This document shows, in pieces, positions 1 through 7,941 of a stretch of 32,048 nt of DNA; position 1 is the stretch's first letter, and every line of letters begins with the position of its first letter. This DNA comes from Candidatus Aquidulcis sp. (GTDB lineage: Bacteria > Chloroflexota > Limnocylindria > Limnocylindrales > Limnocylindraceae), in NCBI GenBank assembly GCA_009919005.1, contig RGCW01000008.1, positions 1-32,048 of the forward strand, given 5' to 3'. Made by a program: the position numbers and the translations under genes. The notes below the pieces were generated by a model. It had not been told where the DNA came from. It did no database searches and saw nothing but the letters and a program-made list of their open reading frames with translations.

Positions 1-582
1 CTTCTGGCAGAACTGAAACTCGCCAAGACTCTCGCTGGTAGGGCTAACGAACAGGACTGGGTGACTGTGAAGAAGCGGGTCGAAGCCGCCACGGGAGGCG
101 GTGACCTCGGCAAACTTTACGAAAAAGAACAGGCGGAAGCCGCCGCCCTACGAGCCAAGTTGAAGGAAGCCGACGAAAAATACGAGGCGGAGAAGGCGAA
201 GAAGCAAGCCGAGTTCAACGCCAAGTTGTTGGAGCGTGAGCAAGAGATTGAGCGTGAGCGTAGGATGCGAGTCCTCGAAGCCGAGGAAGCCCGTAAGGAC
301 AAGTTTATGTGGCTGGGCGGACTCATCTGCTTGGCGGGTGCGTTGATGTTCGTGTTCGCCTCGAAGCAGGATGGGGTAGAGGCGTTCGTGGCTGGCGTGG
401 CTATCGCCAGCATTGGACAGATTTGGTCATCGCCATACTTCCCGTGGGCTATCGGAGCGATGCTTGCCCTTGCGGTGGTCAAGGTAGCCATAGTCCTATT
501 CCGACGCAAAAAGGCGAAGGGGTTGACTGATGTTCAGAAGGGTGAGTCCTCCTCCGCCAGCACCGACGGAACAGATAACTGA
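1..582 (+). CDS. Partial CDS (5' end outside window): charged coiled-coil followed by two or more TM segments; lysis/late-module protein of unknown function
   Basis: Frame 1 is open from base 1 (LLAELKLAKTLAGRANEQDW...). Heptad-like E/K/A-rich region, then hydrophobic FMWLGGLICLAGALMFVF and WAIGAMLALAVVKVAIVLF. Confidence 0.6.
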   Translation, partial: LLAELKLAKTLAGRANEQDWVTVKKRVEAATGGGDLGKLYEKEQAEAAALRAKLKEADEKYEAEKAKKQAEFNAKLLEREQEIERERRMRVLEAEEARKDKFMWLGGLICLAGALMFVFASKQDGVEAFVAGVAIASIGQIWSSPYFPWAIGAMLALAVVKVAIVLFRRKKAKGLTDVQKGESSSASTDGTDN

Positions 583-940
583 CGCAGTAGGCATCCCCCA
601 CGAGGTCAAGGATGGCATCATAGCGAGCATCCTCGGAGGGTTGGCGATGACGGCTCGTATGCTCCTATCGACCGACCCCGTGTCCTTTGGGTTCGTCGTC
701 CGCAGGTTTTTCGCCGCCAGCATCACCGCTATGCTGGTAGGTCTTGGCACCAAAGAACACTTTTCCTCGACGGGTCTATGGCTGGCAGTCTCTGGTGGTT
801 CGGGCTATTGTGCCCCAGAGGTGGCGGATTACTTCCTACGCTGGGTGAAGGCGAAGGGAGAAGCCAAGGTTCGGGAGGCACAAGGAAACCAACCCCGTGG
901 CAAAAAGAAATCCAAAGCCAAGTCAGCCAAGCGTCGGTGA
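530..940 (+). CDS. Holin-like membrane protein
   Basis: DGIIASILGGLAMTARMLL...FFAASITAMLVGLG...LWLAVSGGSGYCAPEVADYFLRW with a Lys/Arg-rich tail; layout resembles the LydA/phage_holin_3 type; overlaps upstream TM gene. Confidence 0.55.
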   Translation: MFRRVSPPPPAPTEQITDAVGIPHEVKDGIIASILGGLAMTARMLLSTDPVSFGFVVRRFFAASITAMLVGLGTKEHFSSTGLWLAVSGGSGYCAPEVADYFLRWVKAKGEAKVREAQGNQPRGKKKSKAKSAKRR

Positions 941-1226
941 TACGAACCTATTCTGGGCGGTGGTGACCCTGCTGTTCGTCGCCATTCTCGCCTCGGGATA
1001 CACGGCGTGGGCGTGCGACTATGTGGTGTCGAGTTTCCAGAACTCGAATACGATGGTTCTCCTCATCACGGATGCGGGTCTGAAATCCGATGATGCCAAA
1101 CTCGAAGGTCAACTCACGACGGCGACGCAGACGCTGAACTTCCTGCACCAAATCGGACTCGCCGTGGTCATCGGGAGCGTAGGCGTAGCCGTCACGCTGG
1201 TCATCCGCAAGGTGCGTAGGGGTTGA
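897..1226 (+). CDS. Small protein with two predicted TM segments, possible lysis accessory
   Basis: N-terminal FWAVVTLLFVAILASGYTAW and C-terminal IGLAVVIGSVGVAVTLVI; overlaps the holin-like gene. Confidence 0.5.
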   Translation: MAKRNPKPSQPSVGDTNLFWAVVTLLFVAILASGYTAWACDYVVSSFQNSNTMVLLITDAGLKSDDAKLEGQLTTATQTLNFLHQIGLAVVIGSVGVAVTLVIRKVRRG

Positions 1227-1286
1227 CGGGCGACCAGTATCGGTTTGGTTCGTGTGTTGTTGTGTGTGAAAACTGACCCCAGTTTT

Positions 1287-1316
1287 AGCCCCTGTGTCCG
1301 CAGGGGCTTTTTCTGT
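1287..1316 (+). terminator. Rho-independent terminator between convergent genes
   Basis: AGCCCCTG-TGTCCG-CAGGGGCT followed by TTTTTCTG. Confidence 0.8.
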
Positions 1317-1642
1317 TACCCGTGCAGGAGCCGAACGGCACGCTCCGTAAGCCCGTGGACGGCTTTGGCTGACTGGTCGAGGGTCTTGACCGCATCGCTG
1401 TTGAAAGCGTCCGTAAGGGCAATCTGGGCGTTCTGGTGACGCAGGAACAAGACCTCCCCAGCGTCGTCAGACGGGGCTACGGAGTTCTTCAAGTTGTCGA
1501 GCAGGAAGGCGGAGTGGTCTACCTCCTCGGAGGTGTAGTGGAGGTTGATGAGGACACGCTTCGCCTCGGTGAGACGGGCTTCCGCTTCGGCGATGGCGAG
1601 GAACGCCTCCTTGATGTGGGAGGTGGATGGACGATTGCTCAT
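1316..1642 (-). CDS. Unknown small helical protein (MSNRPSTSHIKEAF...)
   Basis: ORF, promoter-like site immediately upstream, same operon orientation as following minus genes. Confidence 0.6.
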   Translation of the reverse strand: MSNRPSTSHIKEAFLAIAEAEARLTEAKRVLINLHYTSEEVDHSAFLLDNLKNSVAPSDDAGEVLFLRHQNAQIALTDAFNSDAVKTLDQSAKAVHGLTERAVRLLHG

Positions 1643-1648
1643 ACCCTT

Positions 1649-1677
1649 GGGTATCTGTCAATCGCTTGGGTTGTCAA
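1649..1677 (-). promoter_or_regulatory. Operator-type promoter: TTGACA-N17-ATACCC with CAAGCGATTG in spacer
   Basis: Reverse strand TTGACAACCCAAGCGATTGACAGATACCC. Confidence 0.45.
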
Positions 1678-1688
1678 GACCCAGCGTG

Positions 1689-2057
1689 TCAGATGCGGAT
1701 GTCCTTCGCATACCACTTGTCGCACAGGGCGACGATGGCACGGCGACGGGCGGCATCGCCCTCGTGTTGGGCGGGGATGGTGAGGGCACGCTCCTTGATG
1801 CTCCGCAGGTGGATGCGGATGTCGGAGGCGTTCTTCAAGACATCGCTCACGCCCCAATGCTCCTTGGAGCGGAGATACTTGGCGTGGCGGATGTGGCTCT
1901 TGATGGCTTCGACGGCATCCTTGGCGTGTTCCTTCAAGGGCGACAGGTGGTCGCACAGGTGGGGGATGGAGAAGAAGTCGTAGAGGCGGTTCGCCTTCCT
2001 CGCATCCCGCAGGATGGAGTCGAGCGTCCGTGGCTTGTTGATGTAGTAGTCGAGCAT
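1689..2057 (-). CDS. Unknown protein (MLDYYINKPRTLDSILRD...)
   Basis: ORF trimmed to the ATG preceded by CACCACACACCACA leader. Confidence 0.6.
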   Translation of the reverse strand: MLDYYINKPRTLDSILRDARKANRLYDFFSIPHLCDHLSPLKEHAKDAVEAIKSHIRHAKYLRSKEHWGVSDVLKNASDIRIHLRSIKERALTIPAQHEGDAARRRAIVALCDKWYAKDIRI

Positions 2058-2076
2058 TGTGGTGTGTGGTGGTGGG

Positions 2077-2247
2077 TTAAGAGTGCTTCGCTTCGAGGAG
2101 CGAGATGCGGAGTTCGTGGAGGTGGGCGAGGGTTTCCTCGATGCACGCACGCTGGGAAGCGGTGAGGTTCTTGTTCGACAGGGCGAGGTTCGCCGTGGCG
2201 ATGTGCTTGCAGATTTCGATGAGGGACTGGTTGTTGAGGGAGGTCAT
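2077..2247 (-). CDS. Unknown 56-aa protein (MTSLNNQSLIEICKHIATANLALSNKN...)
   Basis: Start trimmed to ATG after CCACACCACT leader. Confidence 0.5.
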   Translation of the reverse strand: MTSLNNQSLIEICKHIATANLALSNKNLTASQRACIEETLAHLHELRISLLEAKHS

Positions 2248-2258
2248 AGTGGTGTGGA

Positions 2259-2432
2259 TTAAGAGTGGGCGTTGAAGTGGTTGGCGAACGCCTCGGCTTC
2301 CGCACGGGTGGCGAAAGTGTGGGCGGGGTGGTTCGTCTTGTTGTTGAAGACGACGAACGGCTTGGCGAAGTTGCCAGCCCAAGACGGGGTCTTGGCTTTG
2401 GCTTCGGCGACGGACATTATGGTGAAGGTCAT
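2259..2432 (-). CDS. Unknown 57-aa protein (MTFTIMSVAEAKAKTPSWAGNFAKPFVVFNNKTNHPAHTFATRAEAEAFANHFNAHS), below the ORF-track cutoff
   Basis: Reading frame plus ACAACCACTATG start context and upstream operator-type promoter. Confidence 0.5.
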   Translation of the reverse strand: MTFTIMSVAEAKAKTPSWAGNFAKPFVVFNNKTNHPAHTFATRAEAEAFANHFNAHS

Positions 2433-2449
2433 AGTGGTTGTGTGTAGAG

Positions 2450-2478
2450 GTTGTATGCTATCGGTTGCGTATCGTCAA
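2450..2478 (-). promoter_or_regulatory. Operator-type promoter variant: TTGACG...CGCAACCGATAG...
   Basis: Reverse strand TTGACGATACGCAACCGATAGCATACAAC. Confidence 0.4.
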
Positions 2479-2483
2479 GAGGA

Positions 2484-2618
2484 TTATTCCTGCTCACGCT
2501 TCCAAGCGTTGCGGTCGTTACGGCTCTTGACCTTCTTGGTGGTGAAGGCGACCGAGGGGCGACCGCCCGTCTTGCGGACGGAGGCGAGGACTTGGGCGAA
2601 GGTGACTTTGTTTTTCAT
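2484..2618 (-). CDS. Unknown 44-aa basic protein (MKNKVTFAQVLASVRKTGGRPSVAFTTKKVKSRNDRNAWKREQE)
   Basis: ATG directly downstream of a strong promoter-like site. Confidence 0.45.
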   Translation of the reverse strand: MKNKVTFAQVLASVRKTGGRPSVAFTTKKVKSRNDRNAWKREQE

Positions 2619-2624
2619 ACGGGG

Positions 2625-2653
2625 ATTAGAACGCAACCCCTTGCGTTTGTCAA
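2625..2653 (-). promoter_or_regulatory. Operator-type promoter: TTGACA-N17-TCTAAT with CGCAAGGGGTTGCG in spacer
   Basis: Reverse strand TTGACAAACGCAAGGGGTTGCGTTCTAAT; near-consensus -10, near-perfect inverted repeat in spacer. Confidence 0.6.
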
Positions 2654-2712
2654 CACGGGAGTTCATTACAACTGGGCTTACGAATTGTAATCAGTCACCC
2701 CAAACATTCCGC

Positions 2713-2741
2713 TTGCAATACGCAACGGCTTGTGCTTCTAT
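2713..2741 (+). promoter_or_regulatory. Operator-type promoter: TTGCAA-N17-TTCTAT with CAACGGCTTG in spacer
   Basis: TTGCAATACGCAACGGCTTGTGCTTCTAT. Confidence 0.4.
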
Positions 2742-2766
2742 GTCCGCACACAAGCAACACGCTCTT

Positions 2767-2979
2767 ATGTCCGAAACCAAAATGCACATCGAACAAGTCC
2801 ACGCCTTCGTCAAGCAGACGCTCGCCAAGGTTCAGTCCCTCATCGTCGCCCACCAGAATGTGATGGCGACCCTCACCGACAAGGAGTCGCAGTTCGCTCT
2901 CGATGTCCGTGCGAACTACGAGCGTCTCTTGGACGAGGAGGAAGAACTCCTCCGCATCATCGGCAAAATCGCCGCTTGA
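2767..2979 (+). CDS. Unknown helical protein (MSETKMHIEQVHAFVKQTLAKVQ...)
   Basis: ORF 2272-2979 trimmed to the ATG downstream of the promoter-like site; 2740 is an alternative start. Confidence 0.5.
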   Translation: MSETKMHIEQVHAFVKQTLAKVQSLIVAHQNVMATLTDKESQFALDVRANYERLLDEEEELLRIIGKIAA

Positions 2980-3021
2980 CATACCCAAGCACTTCCCTTT
3001 AACTCTCCTCACTACACCACT

Positions 3022-3216
3022 ATGTCCCAGACCAAAACCATCGACACGCCCGACCAGTTGTTCGCCTTCATCGACCAGATGTTCAAGTCCCCGACTGTCT
3101 CTGGCTTTACTGTCGAGACGACCTTCGTCGGCTTCGTCCGAGTCCGCAAGAATGTGGACGGCACCTTCAACATCTTCACCCGAGTGAACCCCAAGGACGA
3201 CCTCTTGAACGACTAA
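3022..3216 (+). CDS. Unknown small protein (MSQTKTIDTPDQLFAFIDQMF...)
   Basis: ORF with CTACACCACTATG start context. Confidence 0.5.
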   Translation: MSQTKTIDTPDQLFAFIDQMFKSPTVSGFTVETTFVGFVRVRKNVDGTFNIFTRVNPKDDLLND

Positions 3217-3247
3217 TCCAAACCACAATCCAAGCACACACACACCA

Positions 3248-3898
3248 ATGACCACCCAACCCGAACTCGACCTCGCCCACGGACTCCCGTCCCTCACGCC
3301 CAAGGTCGAAAGCCAGCCGACTTACGGAAAGTCGGGACGAGTCGAACTCGAACTTCACCCGTCCCTCAACAACCCCAAGGCGGCTTGCACCATCTACGAT
3401 GTGAGTCTGTCCTCCTCGTTCACCCAGCGTAGCGACTACTACCGCCGTCGCTCCGTCCACCTGCACATCTGGGTCAAGCACAAGGACGAGAAGAAGAACA
3501 GCGTCATCGCCCAGTATGCCGCCCGTCACCTTGACAGCGACGACGGGCGTATGGCTGAATACCGCAAGCAGTTCTCCTCCGTCGTGAAGCACCTTCACGC
3601 CAACGGGATGCTCGACTTCACGCCGACCCTCGACCAGTTGGAGAACCCCACGGGCTTCCGCTGGAACCAGAAGGCGGGTTGCTCGTGCGGATGCTCCCCT
3701 GCGTTCGTCGCCCCTGCGTGGCTCTCGCTACGGAGCGAGAATGGCTACCGCCTCAACACCATCTACTGCAACATCCAAGAGAAGGATGATGCCGAGGTCG
3801 CCCTTGCCATCAACCCGAACCGCTTCCAGTCGCTCGCCAAAGACCCCACGATGCCGTGGGTCAACGAGCCGTCCAAGCCCCTCAACCCCGTCTCGTAA
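3248..3898 (+). CDS. Unknown protein with CSCGC motif
   Basis: 216-aa ORF; leader AAGCACACACACACCAATG. Confidence 0.6.
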   Translation: MTTQPELDLAHGLPSLTPKVESQPTYGKSGRVELELHPSLNNPKAACTIYDVSLSSSFTQRSDYYRRRSVHLHIWVKHKDEKKNSVIAQYAARHLDSDDGRMAEYRKQFSSVVKHLHANGMLDFTPTLDQLENPTGFRWNQKAGCSCGCSPAFVAPAWLSLRSENGYRLNTIYCNIQEKDDAEVALAINPNRFQSLAKDPTMPWVNEPSKPLNPVS

Positions 3899-3902
3899 TC
3901 CA

Positions 3903-4274
3903 ATGACCCAACCCGCAATCATCATCGTCGCCCAGAGCGTCCTCGACGGCGACAAGACCCTCACGCCCTCACAGCGTGGCACGCTCATCCGCCGTCTCGC
4001 CAAGGTCGCTGGTAAGCCAGCGGACATCGACTCCCGCATCTGCTTCGGCATCGAGTTCTACGACTCCGAGGAGAAGGCACACGCCGCCCACCTCATCTCC
4101 CGCTTGCAGGGCAACACATACAACGGGGGCTGGTTCCACGGGATGCCGTGCGGTCGGGACAAGTCCTTCGACTATGTCGTCAAGCCCGAGCATCTGGCTA
4201 ACGCCCGACCCAGCGACTCCCTCATCACCCAGAAGGTGCAGGTCGGCACGAAACTTTTTGCTGTCACCTGTTGA
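3903..4274 (+). CDS. Unknown protein (MTQPAIIIVAQSVLDGDKTLTPSQRGTLIRRLAK...)
   Basis: ORF trimmed to the ATG just after the upstream stop. Confidence 0.55.
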   Translation: MTQPAIIIVAQSVLDGDKTLTPSQRGTLIRRLAKVAGKPADIDSRICFGIEFYDSEEKAHAAHLISRLQGNTYNGGWFHGMPCGRDKSFDYVVKPEHLANARPSDSLITQKVQVGTKLFAVTC

Positions 4275-4299
4275 CAAACGCAACCGACTGTGTATCCAT
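4271..4299 (+). promoter_or_regulatory. Operator-type promoter variant: TTGACAAACGCAACCGACTGTGTATCCAT
   Basis: TTGACA with CAACCGACTG in spacer; ATG at 4314 after a C-rich leader. Confidence 0.45.
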
Positions 4300-4313
4300 T
4301 CCCATCCACCGCT

Positions 4314-4811
4314 ATGTCTCCCACCAACAACAAACCCACCAAACCCACCAAAGCCGTGCTGTCCAACAACACCAACAAGAAACAGAACCCTCGCCGCTGG
4401 TATCGTATGCCGAAGCGTATCGAGACGCTCGTCCTCGACGAAGTCGCAAAGGGTCGCACCTGCGTCTCGCTCGCCAAGGAACTGAAATGCAGTCCGATTA
4501 CCATCCACTTCAAAATCAAGGAGAGCGGTCATACTGTCGCCAGTCTGCGTAAGGCATACGCCAACAAGCCCAAGACTCCCGTCGTGGACATCAAGACGGG
4601 CGAAGACAAGCCCCAGCATCCGCACCTCGTCCCGATGCACGACATCAAGGTGTCCACCAAGACCAAGTCCTCGCTCCGTATGCTCGCCTTCTACCTCGGC
4701 GTGTCGGAGAACGATGTCCTCGATGCCGCCGTCACCAAGTATCACCAACTCCAACAGAGCATCGCTCGTGAAATGATTGCCAAGGGCACACCTTGGCAGT
4801 TGCCCTCGTGA
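4314..4811 (+). CDS. Putative helix-turn-helix DNA-binding protein
   Basis: RIETLVLDEVAKGRTCVSLAKELKCSPITIHFKIKESGHTVASLRKAY resembles an HTH. Confidence 0.5.
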   Translation: MSPTNNKPTKPTKAVLSNNTNKKQNPRRWYRMPKRIETLVLDEVAKGRTCVSLAKELKCSPITIHFKIKESGHTVASLRKAYANKPKTPVVDIKTGEDKPQHPHLVPMHDIKVSTKTKSSLRMLAFYLGVSENDVLDAAVTKYHQLQQSIAREMIAKGTPWQLPS

Positions 4812-4858
4812 TGCTGAACACGCTTCAACCTCCCCCTGCGAGAGCAGGGCGGGGCGGG

Positions 4859-4887
4859 TTGACAAACTCAAACAGTTGCATACCGCA
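4859..4887 (+). promoter_or_regulatory. Operator-type promoter: TTGACA with CAAACAGTTG in spacer
   Basis: TTGACAAACTCAAACAGTTGCATACCGCA upstream of the ATG at 4895; weak -10. Confidence 0.35.
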
Positions 4888-4894
4888 ACTAACT

Positions 4895-5119
4895 ATGAGC
4901 CGACCCGCAAAGAACACAGACGAACTCAAAGCCCTCAAAGAAGCCGCCCGACTCCTTGGTCGTATCGGCGGAATGTCGGGCACAGGCAAGGCGAAAGCCC
5001 GTCCGCCCGAGGTCTGTCGTCGAGCCGTGATGAAGCGTTGGGAAGCGTGGCGTAAAGCCCGTGGCGAGGTCGCCAAGCCCTCCTCCATCAGCACGAAGCC
5101 CAATGCTCTCGCTGACTGA
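4895..5119 (+). CDS. Unknown small basic protein (MSRPAKNTDELKALKEAARLLGRIGGMSGTGKAKARP...)
   Basis: ORF trimmed to CTAACTATG start. Confidence 0.5.
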   Translation: MSRPAKNTDELKALKEAARLLGRIGGMSGTGKAKARPPEVCRRAVMKRWEAWRKARGEVAKPSSISTKPNALAD

Positions 5120-5468
5120 CACTCTGGCTTCCCTGTTCATCGTCGGAGCCGTAATCGGTTTCGCCTTCTTCTCCGTCCTCGCCGCTTACGGCGGGTGGCT
5201 GTTGTGCAAGGTGCTGACGATTACTTGGCGAGTGGCTTACGCTCGCTGGCGATGGAAGCGTTACCAGCGTGAGATGGAGGCAGGTAACCTCCTGTTCGCC
5301 CACAAACTCTCGCAGGAGTTCATCCGTGAAATCAACAAGACCGCTCTGACCGAACCTGCTGGCGGAAACCCTTTCGGATTTGGAACCACACCCAACACAA
5401 CACCCAACACACAGACCAATGACAACGGAAAGACACAAGCCAAAGGAGTCCGCAGTCCTCGCCCGTAA
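5103..5468 (+). CDS. Small membrane protein
   Basis: N-terminal hydrophobic LTDTLASLFIVGAVIGFAFFSVLAAYGGWLLC; start overlaps previous gene. Confidence 0.5.
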   Translation: MLSLTDTLASLFIVGAVIGFAFFSVLAAYGGWLLCKVLTITWRVAYARWRWKRYQREMEAGNLLFAHKLSQEFIREINKTALTEPAGGNPFGFGTTPNTTPNTQTNDNGKTQAKGVRSPRP

Positions 5469-5841
5469 GCAACGCAACGGGAAATGTAAGCAAGCGTATG
5501 AGCATTGGGTCAAGAACCCATACCTCCGACTCGTGGACATCGGCGACAAGTTCCTCGTGTCCCCAGATGCTATCCGCTACTGGGTTCAGCAGAACGGCTT
5601 GAAGCGTCCAGACGGCAAGGGCTTCCGCCCTGCCACGAGCGACCGCAAGCAAGCCATCATCGACGCTTACAACGAAGCCATCAAGCAGGGCAAGGACGCT
5701 AACTGGGCGGTCAACAAGGCGAACGAAGGTCGTGCTGTGCGTAGCGTGAACAAGGGCGACTTCGTCTACTACGCCGTCAAGAACAACCTGCCCGAGTTGC
5801 CCAACCCCAAGCCATACCTCACCCCGACCAAGTATGGCTGA
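5419..5841 (+). CDS. Putative HTH-containing protein
   Basis: LRLVDIGDKFLVSPDAIRYWVQQNGLKRP resembles an HTH; leader CAACACACAGACCAATG. Confidence 0.5.
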   Translation: MTTERHKPKESAVLARKQRNGKCKQAYEHWVKNPYLRLVDIGDKFLVSPDAIRYWVQQNGLKRPDGKGFRPATSDRKQAIIDAYNEAIKQGKDANWAVNKANEGRAVRSVNKGDFVYYAVKNNLPELPNPKPYLTPTKYG

Positions 5842-6175
5842 CCAAGACGAACCTCTGGCTAACTTCGACCCGTGGGTCGAGGGCGGTGGCGTTCACGGCT
5901 TCATCGGCAAGCCCATCGCTCGCTACGACATCATCTTCGACGACGAGGAGCAACTCAAACGCTGGTATCGCTTCATCAAGGGGCTACGCTCCGTCTACCC
6001 GAGCGAGCGGACAATCGGCGGACGGGTGAACCAGTTCCTACTCGCACACGAGGCGGGGAAGACCATCGCTGGTCTGCTTTCCACGACACCCCAGAAGAAA
6101 TCTACTAAAAAGTCTCGCACGCACGGGGGAGCGGACACGCACGCAACGCCCCCGCCTATGAAAGCGGACGAGTAA
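5834..6175 (+). CDS. Unknown protein (MADQDEPLANFDPWVEGGG...)
   Basis: ORF overlapping upstream gene. Confidence 0.55.
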   Translation: MADQDEPLANFDPWVEGGGVHGFIGKPIARYDIIFDDEEQLKRWYRFIKGLRSVYPSERTIGGRVNQFLLAHEAGKTIAGLLSTTPQKKSTKKSRTHGGADTHATPPPMKADE

Positions 6176-6183
6176 TCACGACT

Positions 6184-6555
6184 ATGGCAACCGAACCAAT
6201 CGAAGTTCCCGACTACATCCGAGCCAACGCCCAGCGTGGACTCGACCTAAACCGCCAAGGACACGGCGGAGACGGGCTGACGGACAAGACAAAACAGGAA
6301 GCCCGAGAGATGGCGGACGGGGAGATAACCTACTCCAAGTGCAAGCGGATGGCGGCGTGGTTCGCACGGCATCGTGTGGACACACAGGCGGACGGCTTCA
6401 AGAACCGCCGCTCGCCCGACTACCCGTCTGCTGGACTGGTCGCTTGGCTCCTGTGGGGAGGCGACGGCAACGGCTCTATGCGAGCCGCTGTTTGGGCAGA
6501 GGGCGAGGTCAACCGCATCGACAGACTGCGAGAAGCGAACAAGGACAATGGCTGA
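6184..6555 (+). CDS. Phage protein with YPSAGLVAWLLWGGD motif
   Basis: Motif seen in phage structural/protease-associated domains (YPSA.VAWLLWGG.). Confidence 0.5.
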   Translation: MATEPIEVPDYIRANAQRGLDLNRQGHGGDGLTDKTKQEAREMADGEITYSKCKRMAAWFARHRVDTQADGFKNRRSPDYPSAGLVAWLLWGGDGNGSMRAAVWAEGEVNRIDRLREANKDNG

Positions 6556-6853
6556 CTACGAGCCAAAGAGCGACGGCAACTCGCTCATCCGACGGATTGT
6601 AGGACGCAATCTCGTGCGTTCCCGCACGCTTGGCACGCCTCCCGCACCCGTGACCATTCCCTTCGACAAGGCACACCAGATGGTGCAAGCCCATAAGCGA
6701 TGGGACAAGGACGCTGACCACCTCGAACGACTTGGGCAGGAAGTGGAGGAGATGCTGTATGACCCTAATGTCGAGTGGGACTCGAAGCAGAAGAAGTTGA
6801 AGCGTCTCGTGAACACCATCAACACGACTGTTCTCAAACTAAAACACCTGTGA
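6548..6853 (+). CDS. Unknown helical protein (MADYEPKSDGNSLIRRIVGRN...)
   Basis: ORF trimmed to the ATG overlapping the upstream stop. Confidence 0.55.
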   Translation: MADYEPKSDGNSLIRRIVGRNLVRSRTLGTPPAPVTIPFDKAHQMVQAHKRWDKDADHLERLGQEVEEMLYDPNVEWDSKQKKLKRLVNTINTTVLKLKHL

Positions 6854-7938
6854 GTAGGTTCAAACAACCGATGGGCATCAGCGTCTTGGAAGCCGCCAAG
6901 CAACGCATCCACCACATCTACGACATCCACGACACAGTAGTAGTCCTATTCTCTGGGGGAAAGGACTCGCAGGTGGTGTTGCACCTCGTGTGGGAGGTAG
7001 CCAAGGAGCGTGGGCATAAGTTCGTCAATGTCCTGTATTTCCACGACGAGTTCACGCTGTCTCCTACCATAGACCTTATTCGGCACTACGCCTCGCTCCC
7101 GTGGGTGCGTATGCACCACTTCTGCATCCCGACAGTAGGTCTGCGGACAGTCGTGGACAAGCCCGTCGAGTTCGTGAATTGGGACAAGAAGCGTCCCAAC
7201 CTACGCCCAATCCCAGACTACGCCATCCGCCCGTCCGACGAGTTGTTCGAGGACAGGGATGTCTGGTTCACGAGGACGGAGGAGTTCTGCCTCCAATCGT
7301 TCGTGGGCAAGGTCGCACAGGTCAACGGGATTAGGGCGAGCGAGTCCCGCTTCCGCTGGCGTGGGTCGGTGAACAAACTCATCGAGAACTACATCAACGC
7401 CCCGCAGGACTTCAAGCGAGCCACGCTGTGCAAGCCCCTCTACGACTGGGAGGAGAACGATGTCCTCCGCTACCTGTGGGAGAACAAGATACAGTATTGC
7501 CGTATCTACGACTGGCAGATGTTCGCCAAGATGGACTTGCGGACATCGTCTTGGTTACACCCCGAGAAGATACGCCACTTGAAGAAACTGCGAGCCATCG
7601 ACCCGCACTTCTACGACCGCATCTTGGAAATCTTCCCCGACCAAGTCCTGCACGACCGCTACTCCGAGGAGATGGACAAGGACAAGGTCATCGCCGAATA
7701 CGCCAAGTCTTGGGAGACAATCAGGAAATACATCGAGGTTCACTACACGGACGGGACGACGAAGAACATCGCCCTGCACCGCCTCTACCAGATTTGGAAG
7801 TTGTCGAAGTCCGAGCGTAACGAGAGACTGAACTGCTACCCTCTGGACTATGTCCTCAAATACTTCATCCGTGGCGAGGTGCGGAAACTTCTCCTGCCCT
7901 TCCGCAAGGGACACAAGGAGTGGGCGAAACTTCTTTGA
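6850..7938 (+). CDS. PAPS reductase / PP-loop ATPase-like protein (IbrA-like)
   Basis: VVVLFSGGKDSQVVLHLVWE PP-loop; LCKPLYDWEENDVLRYLWEN. GTG at 6850 in GTGA overlap; ATG at 6871 is an alternative start. Confidence 0.8.
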   Translation: MSRFKQPMGISVLEAAKQRIHHIYDIHDTVVVLFSGGKDSQVVLHLVWEVAKERGHKFVNVLYFHDEFTLSPTIDLIRHYASLPWVRMHHFCIPTVGLRTVVDKPVEFVNWDKKRPNLRPIPDYAIRPSDELFEDRDVWFTRTEEFCLQSFVGKVAQVNGIRASESRFRWRGSVNKLIENYINAPQDFKRATLCKPLYDWEENDVLRYLWENKIQYCRIYDWQMFAKMDLRTSSWLHPEKIRHLKKLRAIDPHFYDRILEIFPDQVLHDRYSEEMDKDKVIAEYAKSWETIRKYIEVHYTDGTTKNIALHRLYQIWKLSKSERNERLNCYPLDYVLKYFIRGEVRKLLLPFRKGHKEWAKLL

Positions 7939-7941
7939 CTT

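Noticed and set aside
3969-4871. 300-aa minus-strand ORF
   Set aside because: Antisense to two plus genes and crosses a promoter-like site.
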